From contig CAIIXF020000002.1 of assembly GCA_903813345.2 (NCBI GenBank), positions 11,366,150 to 11,430,149 of the forward strand: a stretch of DNA of 64,000 nucleotides, written 5' to 3'. Below, piece after piece: positions 43,301 through 55,300 of this stretch. Made by a program: the position numbers and the translations under genes. Origin of the DNA: Owenia fusiformis. Taxonomy: Eukaryota; Annelida; Polychaeta; Sabellida; Oweniidae. Numbering within the stretch: the first letter of the stretch is position 1; each line of letters begins with the position of its first letter. The notes under the pieces are model-generated. The model searched no databases. It was not told where the DNA came from and saw nothing but the letters and a program-made list of their open reading frames with translations.

Positions 43301-46300
43301 TAATGGTTATATTTTTATGAGCTTTTTTTTTGGGGGGGGGGGGTGCCTTCGCGCTCATCGCAACCCCCCCCCCCCCCCCCCCCCCTCTGCCGTCCAGAGA
43401 GAGAGAGAGTCCAGAGATAGTTTGCAAAGCATGCTCACGGCTTTCCATGGAAAACATCACCAGTTGCAACTAGTGTCTTTTTTTCCTTTTAATTTTTTTT
43501 TCTTTTTCAAGTTGCAACTAGTCTTTACAACTGTCACTGACTGAAAATCACCTAGACACAGTTACATGTACATTATGTCAAGGTGAATACAAAATATGCC
43601 CTTTTTGGAATGTTTCAACGGATTTTGATACACATTTTTTGCCGTGTGTCCTATTATGATTACAACCAGCAGTTTCCTAGATAAACATGACAACCGGGAG
43701 ATAGTCTTCGGGCTGACATCTCGAAGCTGTTGTTTATGACTTCAATACGGTACATCAATATTCATTTCCTCGCAAAGTATTCAAAAAACAATTCGTCTTT
43801 TGATAGGCTTTTTTCAAAAATTTTACACTTAGCTTACGTCATTTTAATTCATTCAAACCTAAGACTCGTGCAAATTATGTATTGAATTGTAAATTGTAAA
43901 TTGTATATTTACATTTTCCTCAATTAAAATTATTTGAATGATCATCTTTACGATTCAAATGATTGGATATGGTGATCAGAAGTGTGCATTAAACAAAATA
44001 GAAGTTCAAACAATACAAATCTGAAATTGCTAGAAGGCATCATGTGCCTCCCAAGGCCAGTAACATATCTATGCAAATAAATAAACAGTGTCGATCCACA
44101 TGATAAATGGCTATAGGTCCTAAGCTTGAAAAACTATTTCTCGACTACTCCACGGTATATCTTCTGTAATCAAGGTGGTTCAGCAGTTATAAAAACAAGG
44201 AAGTATTTGGATTATAAGGAATTAATATTTTGTTTTCATTTGATAATATTCATAATTGGTTCATGGGCATTCCATGCTTTGTTTAACAAATTTGAGACCT
44301 TTGCCTCTGATTGTCAAAAGTGAGACCTCCCAAATTGTTTTTTTTAAAGTGAACCCCTCACACCCCAGACCGCATATATAATGTACATTTTGTATATTTT
44401 ACAGATATCACATCAGGGGCGTAGGAAGGTGTAAATTCAACACTACGCCAAAAATATGAAAAAATTGTGTCAAATCTTAACGAATCAAAACGCCTCTTTT
44501 ATGCTCGTAAAACGTAATTTTTATGGTAATACCTTTCTAATTGTGCTTAAAATGTTCGAATGTTTTTCATGATATAAAATCACCATGGAAAGCCGATCTT
44601 TTAAATCTCAACAACACAGATTAAAGAAACTAGTATGATCAATAGAAACATGTCCGTGATCAATGATACAACATAACTCTAAATAAAGCCAATACAAAAG
44701 TCAATGTGACATTTTGTGGTAAATTGTTTTTTCCTTTCAAAATAATTATTGGTGCCTAAATGCTTTATTTCCTAAAATAATAATCTATTATATTTCAAAT
44801 AAAATAGAAATTAGGGTAATTGCTTTCCTAGAACTGAAGTTGAAATGTACTTTCATTTTTACTGACTTAAACTTCCAACTATCATAACCCTCTACCCCAA
44901 ATCACCTTGATTTTTACGCCAAAAAGTGCCATTTATCGTGGCCGAAGCTAGAAAAAAGTAACAGAGGAACAAAAACCTTGCAAAGAGTACTATTGAAAAA
45001 ATCGAACATATTACATGGTTTCCAAAAACATTTCTTTAGTGTGCTCGAGATCACAAACAATTTATTAACAATGAGGAAATATGACTAAAGAACATAAGGA
45101 AATTATTAAGCTATTTCATTCTAGCTTTTCAACACTACGCATTGGCGTTTTGGCGTATATTGTTCCTACGCCACTGCACATCCACCAGGATTCATTATAC
45201 AAAATAATAGTTCACAAATGAATTCAGCTGTGGGGAACAGCAAAAGTACGGCTTGAGAGGGAGGGGGGTATGTATGTACCCGGCAAATATAAGGGATTTA
45301 ACATGTACAAGTAGGGTTTTGAAGGGAGGTTGAAGGGGTATGTTACCTTCAAAAGTAGGATTTTAACGAGGGTCAAGGGGGTAGGCCCCGGTGTAGACGC
45401 CCTGTAAAATGGGTCTTTAACAGGGGTTGAGGATTGATTAAAGATATCCTGGAAAAGCTTGGCCTTAACATGGGTTAAGATGTTAGTTAAAGTAGGGGCT
45501 TAATGTGCTCCAACGTTCCTCTTAGGGCGGTTAGTCACAATTTTTTCTCCAAAACTCAATTGTATTGTTGTAGCCAGAATGTTTCGGGTCAAGAGACCAA
45601 CTACGAAAGAAAGTTATCAAAAGGATTAATGCAAATGCCTTTTATATGAACAAAATATCAACAACGGGGGAGTTTCCTGCCCCTGCGATCTTATTTGTCC
45701 ATTTAGAATAAGATAAACCATGTAACCAGGTCCATGTATTCCATTCTGACAGAATTTCAGATTCAATTTCAAATTAAGTTTATTATGTTCGAAATCCAGA
45801 ATGTTCCCCGGAGAATCTCTCTTCGAAATTATAATGTCAGATAGATACAAAATAATATTGATATAACTGTACTTAATTTGGCTCCCGTTTTAATTAGACG
45901 GATTGACGGAGTCAGAAAATCCGCCAAATTAAAATCCATCAAATTTCAGTTTGGAATTTTTGTCAAATGCACTTCAGAAATTGAACTTGTGGGGCCCCTT
46001 TTCCTGTCAACTGAGCATGTCATCAACATGTCATACATTATCCCAAAAGAAATACAGAAAATATCTTAGTAAATACCCGTCCTAATGACATAAACCATGG
46101 GCTTTCAAGAGAATCTTTTTATAGCCCATGCATAAACATTAAACTTCAGTCCTGATTCCGCCAAATTAAATAGCCGCCAATATTTGAAATTGAGCAAATT
46201 CGTCAAATTAAGTAGCGTCAAAATAAGTGTATCTAAAGTATCTGTAAGGGGGGGGGGTGGCTCAAGGCATAAAGATTACCGGGAGATACAAACCGGAGAA

Positions 46301-49300
46301 TGAGATGAGATGAGATGATGAATATGTATTGTATGTTTTCCAGTTTTAATTATGTTATTTGTTATTGGTCCTAATATGATTAGGGACCACCATTATGTAT
46401 GTGACAGTTTTGAAGTTCAAAAAACGGGCAAAATTGGTTAAAGTAAATTGTATATGATAATCAGATTCAAAGATACACAACTAAAATATCGATGAATTAA
46501 AAATAGCCTATAGACCATGTAGACTGCAATCATGGACTCTCTTGAAAGCCAATGCTGTAATCAAGGTAATTTTGGGATATCCCGTCTTTGAAGAAGCAAA
46601 AACGCAATCAAACAGTTAATTAGTTATTGTGTGATCTAGATTACAGATCAAAGAAATCAATTCCAAGATCATTATTACTATGTATTTAGTTCGTTGTATT
46701 TTTGAAAAGGGGTACAAGAAAACTATGTATTAATATATCAAGGGCAGGGTGCTACTGAATCTGATAGTTAAAGCATACTATGGTAGTATGAGGGGCAACA
46801 TTTAAAGTAAAGCATTGTTTAAAATCCTGGGAAAATGCACTCCCCCATTTTGCAAATATTGTGTGATGCCAATGAACCCTGAAATTTGTTTTTGTTTTCG
46901 TGAGCAATCAACAAATATGTTTATGAAAATCTTGTGAGTCCAGACATATGATTCTCATTCTGTCTCAGCTTAGTGTTGATTAGATTTTATCCCCACTCTT
47001 CTGACGTCTGTGTCTCCATCATTTTTACCCTATATTCAGTTTCTTTTTAAACCAAATTTACAAATATCCGTTCACATATATAAATCAGTAGTTGTTTATG
47101 ACAAGATTATGTTTATAGATCACCAAGGTAGCGTATTATGTAATTTCAACTTTATGTTAGCCCCCTCCCCTTCGCCGACAGTAATATATTGTTTAAAATA
47201 ATACTGCATCCACCGGCCAATTATTCTTTCACCATTTTGAGCAGTTTTCGTGTGATTTTTAACAAATATCAAATGTGACCCCACCCCTGGAATAAGTTAG
47301 CCCCCCCTCGCCGATAGAGATGTCTAGTTTAAAATAAGACTGTATCCCCTGGCCAATAAATCTTTCACCATTTTGAGCAGTTTTCGTGTAATTTTTGAGC
47401 AAATATCAAATGTGACCTCACCCCTGGAATAATTCAAAAGTCATCCCCTTAGCAAATGCTGGATTCGGCCCTGGTACTTGTCAATGCGAAATAATGGGTG
47501 TTGATTAGTGGAAATACCCATTTAAACAGACCCTCTTAATTTATAACAAGTTAACTAACAATTAAGAAGCCATGTTGCGATGTACTTTTCGTGACTCAAG
47601 TCGGATATAAAGTGAAAACATACTCTTTTTGATTTGATATCCTGTATTTAGCTAAAGCAAAACACGAAATATTAACACGTGCGGTAAATTATAATTTACA
47701 TGTTACAATACACATATACAGGGTGGGCCAAAAAAAACCAATACCCAACTTTAAATCAGACTGAAAATAGCTATGTTCAATATGAAACATTGATTTATAT
47801 ATCATTTTAAAGGTAATCCATTTTCGAACAATTTGGTATATAACACTTTGTCATGAAATCAATATTAAAGTTTTATTATGCTTATTTGGGAGGCCGGGTC
47901 AGTATTTAAGGTATCCAGATTTTAGGGAGAAAATAGTAAATCTGCGGAATAATGTTAGTTTTTTATTTATAGAATATCATTTTGTTAGGAGAATTAATGC
48001 TTCTATATTTGCATATTGTGTGACTAAACTTATTGTTTATGAATTTTAGTGTTGTTTATTATCAATTAGTACTCAAATGGTGTCTGTTAAAAGACATTAA
48101 ACGTATATGTGACGAGGATTTTATTTTCCAACAAGTCATTGCCTCGTACCATAGATCTCAGGAGGCATTGGCATTTCTTTGCAAACAAGGTGTCAATTTG
48201 ATTGATCTCGATGCTTGGCCACCCAACAGCCCCGATGCTACATGTAATGTGTTTGATTACCGTACAGGAGCCATCTCACGGAAATCGTACAATCAAAAGC
48301 ATCCAATAAACAGCTTTGATGTGTTGAAACAGAATCCTAAAGTGCTGAAATGAATTGCAACAGAAATCTCTCAATAAGGCTATTGATAGATTGGGCTTCC
48401 ACTTGAAGCTTATTGTTGATGCATAGGGGAGGGGGTGGGGGTATATTGAGCAATTGTGAAAATTGTTTAAATAAATAAAGTGTAAAATGTTATTAAACAA
48501 CACTGAAATTCATAAACAATAAATTTAGTCACACAATGATGCAAATATCAATATCCAAGCATGTATTCACCTAACAAAAGAATGATATTCTATAAATAAA
48601 AATTAACATGATTCCGCAGATTTACTATTTTCTCCCTTAAATCTGGAGACCTTAAATAGTGACCTGGCCTCCCAAATAAGTATAATAAAACTTTACTTTT
48701 GATTTCATGACATAGTGTTATATACCAAATTGTTTGAAATTGTATAACCTTTAAAATGGTATGTAAGTCAATGTACCATATTGAATGTAACTATTTTTAT
48801 CCTGATTTGAAGTTGGGTATTGGTTTTTTTTGGCCCACCCTGTATAGCGCAAAATCTCACATGGCAATTAAATAACGACTAATTTTGTCTTGTGTCTAAC
48901 CACGGCGTGCCTAGAGATTTCTAGACTCTAGTCACGCTCTGTCCACGCCAGCTCTAAGCACGTCTAAGCACGCCTAGAAATCTCTAGATACACTGAGTTC
49001 CTAGACCGACTAAGCACGTCTAGAAATTACTAGAAATTCCACATTTGATGCAGTGATGGCCACTGAAAAGTTAATCAGTTCTATAACTTCTTACCATGTA
49101 ACATATGTAAAAATTTGAAGAAAATACTTAAAGTGGTTTCCTGGAATCGCGATGACAAGATTTATCTTAAAACTTTCAAGATGGCCATCAGAATGCAATA
49201 TTGTACCTTTTTAGGCACAATAAAAAATGGATGAAATTTTTGCCGATTTTTGAAAAAAAAAAATATTTCATACATTTTTTGTAATTTTTGCAGATTTTTG

Positions 49301-52300
49301 GAACAAAATTATTTCATAATACTATTCTTTACAATGACATGGCTTTTTATAATGCAGGACATCTGAAATTATTTGTAAAGCAAGGAAATGGGCAACAAGT
49401 GAATTTCACGAGACAAAAATGGCGGCCATTTTTAAAATATGCAAGCTTTTGAACCAGGAGTCATAGGGGAGTTTTCTGTATTGATGTTGAACAAAAATAA
49501 CTTAAAACAGGAATCCTATTGACAGAGGTTTTGAGGCAAATGGTCCAAAAGTGAATTTCGAGAGATAGATTGACAAATCAATGTCAACTAAAATGGCTGA
49601 AAAATGGCGACGATTTTGAAAATAGGCGAGCTTTTGAATCAGGAGTCATAAGGGAGTTTTCTGTATTGATGTTGAACAAAATTAACTTAGAAAGGGAATC
49701 CTATAGACACAGGCTTTAAAGCAAATGGTCCAAAAGTGAATTTTACAAGATAAAAATGGTTGCCAGTTTGAAAATAGGAGAGCTTTTGAACCAGGAGTCA
49801 TAGGGAGGTTTTCTTTATTGATGTTGAACAAAAATAATTTAAAATGGGAATCCTATTGACAGAGGTTTAAAACTGGCCAATTGTTGACAGACAGACAGAC
49901 AAACAAACAGACGGATGGACAGACAGATGGACAGACAAACGGACAAGTGAGTGATTGCAATAGCTCACCATGTGAGCTAATAAAAACTATGTCAGTGACA
50001 CATACTTTTCTTGATCAATTTTGAAAAAAATCTTTCCCCATTTATGCCTATTAGACCTTATTAAAATATACGGTTAAAGTATGAGTTTAAAGTAAGATAT
50101 CGCTGAGCCATTTAAGTCACATTTCATTAAGGTTGTGATGACACCTCATATAATGGAGCCATATTCACAACAGAAACTGAGTCCATTTAATTACCCAAAC
50201 AAAAAAGTAATGACTACAGTATTGTATATCTGGTTCATAAAAGATTATTGGGATAGCATTAGAATGGGTATGAAATGTCTACCAAACATTTGCTATATAC
50301 AGGGTGGTCAAAAAATGGGACACATACATATTATTTCAAAAATTAATATTGATTTTTGTCAACATTAACAGAATATGAAGCCCTCAATCTAGGCATAAAG
50401 TTGTTGATAGCATCATTGATATGATTTTGAAATAATAAATTCCATTTCTCAAAAATTCTGTCCTTAACACCCCAGTCACATTTGTCGCACGGCGGCCGCA
50501 AGTCGACCGCAGAACAATTAAATCGGTGAATTTCTGCGGCGAGCGTAGAAAAACTACGCTCGCCTTGCGGCCTCCATACGGCGTATGCAGATTTTTACAG
50601 GCCGCAGGGAAGGCGTAGAAATTATAACTCGGAGTTATAATATTTGTTCATTTCTGAGGTCCCCGTAGAAATCAACTGGCTCAACAAGATTAAATCATTA
50701 TTTGTCAATGTTTCACGATCACTTTTCACTTGATATTACATCCTAGCACTTTGAATAACATTTATAAATTGTCCTGATGTAAATAAAATGAAAAAACTAT
50801 TATTTATCAATTGAAATTTAAAATTCACCGTGCGGCTGCGGTGGGAAATGTGACTGCAAAAGTATGAGAGCGCAGAAATTCTGCGGCGAGCGTAGAAAAG
50901 CTACTGGCCGCAGAAATGATAGACCGCAAGGTCGCCGTAGGAAATGTGACTGGGGTGTAAGGGACATGTAATTGTAAGATGTAAGGGGTTCACCTACACC
51001 AACTCTGTTAGTTCTCCTCATTCATGGTAGTCGCAGAAGTTATTATCTGGTAATCTTGGAGGGGGCAGTGATAAAGGGGGATGAATCAATATGTCCTGCA
51101 CAGAGGACATACTCCTGATCTTATTATCAAACCATTATATTATCAAACAAGATGGGGCTCCAAGCCATCCTACAAGACAGTAAAATAGTTAAAAGAGAAT
51201 GTGCCTCAATTCATACCCCCTTATCACTGCTCCCCCCCCCAGATCACCTGATGCAAACGTGAGAATCACATACGGAGAGAACCAACAAAATTGGTGATTG
51301 ATGCACTATGAACTCCTTATATCTATTCAGTCCCTAAAGGACAGAATTGTTGAGAAGTGGAATTCATTGTCTCAACAGCATATCAATGATGCTACTGACC
51401 AGTTAAGGCCAAGATTGAGGGCTATAATTGATAATAAAGGACCCACGGTCCTGTGCTCACACAGTTTGGAACCTTTAGAGGAATGTGTATCCTGACTTTA
51501 AAACGAAAATATTGATTTGGATTTGTAGTCTCAAACCTTGAGAAATTCATATAGCACAGTTGTGTGACCTAGTTTGATGACCTTTGACCTTGAAAATTTT
51601 ACTTATTTAGAGCTCAGTAAGGTCTTTTGTGATTAAGCTGACCAAAATTTACATCCAAAAATCAATTTGAAAAATCGACTTTTTTGACCTTTCGAAGGTC
51701 ACTGAAGGTCAAGTAGGTCAAATTCTAAAACAAATGTCAGATTTAAACTCCTGGCAACTTGTAGATGATTTTCAAAAAAATTAGGTCCAACTGAAGCAAG
51801 TTAAAAAATAACTTATTTCTACTGTTTTTTTACGTCAAATATCTCAAAAGCGGTAAAAATTTGATGCTGACATATATTGAGCAATTTGTAGGGAATGCTT
51901 AAATCTAGTAATGATGTACATGTAATTCATTGCAAGAAATGATCAAGTATAATGCAAACTTTGAGAAATTAAGTCCTACTTTTTGTCAAATTTTATAGAG
52001 TAAACACCAAAACCTGTAATTCCAAGAGCTTTGAAATTTTCAGAGGACATAAGTTGCATATACAGCAACTACTTCAAGTTATTTGAAAGTTCTACTTCAA
52101 CAAAGTGTCTAGTATTTACAGAAAATTTGACTTTTTGACATCAAAATCAGCAATTTCTCTGAAACTGGGCGAGCTTGGGAAATGGCGATGATAGGTCAAA
52201 TAGGCATTATGGATATGCATAAAATAAATGTGGATATGACTCAATCCGAATAGCAGTTTTAATTTGTGCGGCCAATGTTGATGGACAAACGGACGGACGC

Positions 52301-55300
52301 ACCAACTGACACACCAACGGACGGACGGATGCCTGGTCGATCCCATAGCCTCACTATGTGAGCCAAAAATGGAAGACATATTGAACATCTGTTTCTGTTG
52401 ACAAAAACTTGGTTTTTGATAACCTGTTTTGAAATGAAAATGACATGATTTGTATTATAGATGCTGGTTGACATGTATAATAGTAAATTTGAACTTATGA
52501 TAAATCAAATTAAAGATAATTAAATTCTCCATCCACTGGTTTATAATATTACATGTTTTCATCAATAAAATCAATGTTTATTTTTGAAATAGGAGTGTCC
52601 CATTTTTGGACCACCCTGTGAATGTGCCACAATGGCCTGAAGGACTGTCAATAGCAATGGTATACAAGAACACAAATGTGTACAAAATGTCCCCACCAAT
52701 GGGTGATCCCATCAAATGGTTATCCTGAAAATGAGTAGACAAGACTTTACCGACACAATTTGAGGACGGGAAATCCAAATGGCCACCTTAGATTTTCATA
52801 CTATGAACCACTCCAGAAAATTTGAAATTGATCCATCAAACAGTTAACCAGAAAACGGGTAAACAAGACTTTACAGACAAGATTTAAGGATGGAAAATCC
52901 AAAATGGCTGCCTTGAAATTTACCCAGAATGTCAAAAAACTAATCAGTTCTAGATTTTCATACTAAGAGTCATCCCTGAAAATTTGAAATTGATCTACCA
53001 AACGGTTCACCTGAAAACGCGTAGACAAGACTTTACTGACAAGATTTTAGAACGAAAAATCCAAAATGGCTGCTTTGACATTTACCCAAAATGCCAAAAA
53101 ACTAATCAGATCTAAATTTTCATACTAAGAATCATCCCTGAAAATTTGAAATTGATCTACCAAACGGTTCACCTGAAAACGTGTAGACAAGACTTTACTG
53201 ACAAGATTTTAGGACGTAAAATCCAAAATGGCTGCTTTGACATTTACCCAGAATGCCAAAAAACTAATTAGATCTAGATTTTCATACTAAAAATCATCCC
53301 TGAAAATTTGAAATTGATCTACCAAATGGTTCACCTGAAAACTTGTAGACAAGACTTTACTGACAAGATTTTAGGACGGAAAATCCAAAATGGCCACCTT
53401 GACATTTACCCAGAATGCCAAAAAACTAATCAGATTTAGATTTTTGTACTAAGAATCATCCCTGAAAATTTAAAATTGATCTACCAAACGGTTCACCTGA
53501 AAACGTGTAGACAAGACTTTACAAACAAGATTTTAGGATGAAAAAATACAAAATGGCCGACAATAAAAAAGTGATAATGAGTTTTTGCTGATTTCTTTTT
53601 ACAAAATTATCACATATAACTACCATTAACAATAACATAAGGCTTTTACTACAAAGTCCACCTGAAAGTATTTATAAAGCTACAAAATAGTTTAAGTATG
53701 AAACCTCAAAAACACCATTCAATATGATACAAAGTATTATCGCACGCTAACTTTTCTTAAGACATTAAAAATGGCTGCCATGACTGAGCTCACAGGTCCA
53801 AAACCTAATCAGATGTAGAATGAAGTGAGCTGAACAAGATGTTAAAGTTTGAAAAGCAACTGTGAAGCCGTTTTCCTTAAAGTTTGCGGACAAGGATTTT
53901 AGCATTTTACTTCAAAATGGCTGACAGGAAGTAGGTATCGAGTTAAAAAATTTTCATCCACATCTGTATGCACTCATAAGTTATCCCTGAAAATTTGAAG
54001 GTGATATCTGTAGCGGTTTTGGACGGACGGACAGACAGACAGACAAACAGACGACAATATGGCCCCACACTATGTGGTGGGGACATAAAAATTCAGTAGG
54101 TATACTTTAACATGTCAAAAATTGCTCCAAAAATTCCAAAATTAGCCATCACGAGTATGTTGGACCAAATTGATACAGCGGTATTTTGCAATTACTCAAA
54201 TGCGAGTAGGTGGTTACCAATTTTGACGGCGGGATATTACCAAGTTCCCTTTTTGAACAATCATCAGTTTCATTGGCTCACTTTTCATATTACCCTTATG
54301 GATCTGATAGTTATACAAATTAAAATATGTTTAGTAAAAGAAAATATTTTCAACCCAACACAAAAAAAGATATTTCACTTTTTGTAATTTTATAACATGG
54401 GGTCTATGGGGAATCTCCCCGACCTAGAAATCATATTTTAACCAAAATTAAAGTTTGAAGTTAATAAACTCTTTTTAAAACCACCTATCGAGATGTAATT
54501 TTACATGTAGATTCCAAATCTGATATCACTTTGAATTTTGAATATTTAATGACGTAAATCAAGATTATTTCTACTTTCATCTAGTCTATCCAACCACAAT
54601 CTATCTTATTTTTAGGATTAAAATCTTGCTCAATGTAAAAAAGTACAAAAAGCAGCCATGAGGAACACATGAATGTGGATACATACAGGGTGACCCAAAA
54701 AAAATGCAACCCTCCATTTCGTCAATATTTTTCTTAAATGGAGGTAAATTGCTCTGAGATTTGGCACACAAGGACTTCATTCTATGTGGGATCCTTTGGC
54801 AAAGTTTTAATAATCATAGTCTTATATTGATAGAGTTATGGTTGTTTCAAAATATGCTCCAGATGTCGTCAATTTCGCTGAAAACAAACTTGCAATGTTC
54901 AAGGAAAACTGTTCATAACATGTATGCATTCTTCCCCATGGGTATGGCTCAAATTTTTGCAGTCATTGCTTATTGGAGTTCTGCAAGTGCGGTAGGGTTA
55001 TTTTCATACACATTAACCTTTAAATAACCCCGTATATTGAAGTCAAAGGCATTGAGATCAAGACTGTGGGATGACCATGGGTCCTCCATCCTAGGAGAGA
55101 TAATCTTCTCATAGAAATGACTAGTGAGCCAGGCTATGCTAGCATTAGAAGTGTGAGGAGTAGCTCCATCCTTCTAGAACCACTGTTCTTGTCTATTGAA
55201 GCCTCCGTGTCACTCTAAAACTGCCTGGGAACGCCAATATTGCGCTGTGTGTTAACAGTAACAGTGTTGCCATTATCAACCTCAAACCAAAAGGGGCTGA

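Larger units (their letters stand above)
35483..49055. mobile_element. 13.6-kb CACTA/EnSpm-like insertion, non-autonomous or decayed
   Basis: The left end CACTGCGTGAAAAATGGAAT is inverse to the right end ATTCCACATTTGATGCAGTG. Both are flanked by ATG, a 3-bp duplication as CACTA elements make. Subterminal boxes of the type CTAAGCACGTCTA and CTAGGCACGTCT are repeated within about 200 bp of each end, another CACTA trait. Family C sequence continues on both sides, which supports one insertion. No transposase frame is left; the interior is filled with later small elements. A second copy of the right end lies at 36337-36395, so the structure is composite. Confidence 0.65.
50300..52618 (+). mobile_element. 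decayed Tc1/mariner-like element with nested insertions
   Basis: CAGGGTGGTCAAAAAATGGG at the left (after TA) is inverse to CCCATTTTTGGACCACCCTG at the right. Inside lie a Harbinger-like MITE (50468-50957), transposase remnants (51150-51500) and a family D repeat (51535-52366). Confidence 0.75.

Noticed and set aside
43224-43544. 106-codon frame across poly-G/poly-C runs
   Set aside because: Homopolymer artefact; no domain and unreliable base counts.
54761-55027. 88-codon plus-strand frame similar to the start of the 55215-55577 minus-strand frame
   Set aside because: The likeness arises because both lie in the inverted arms of the same mariner-like element.
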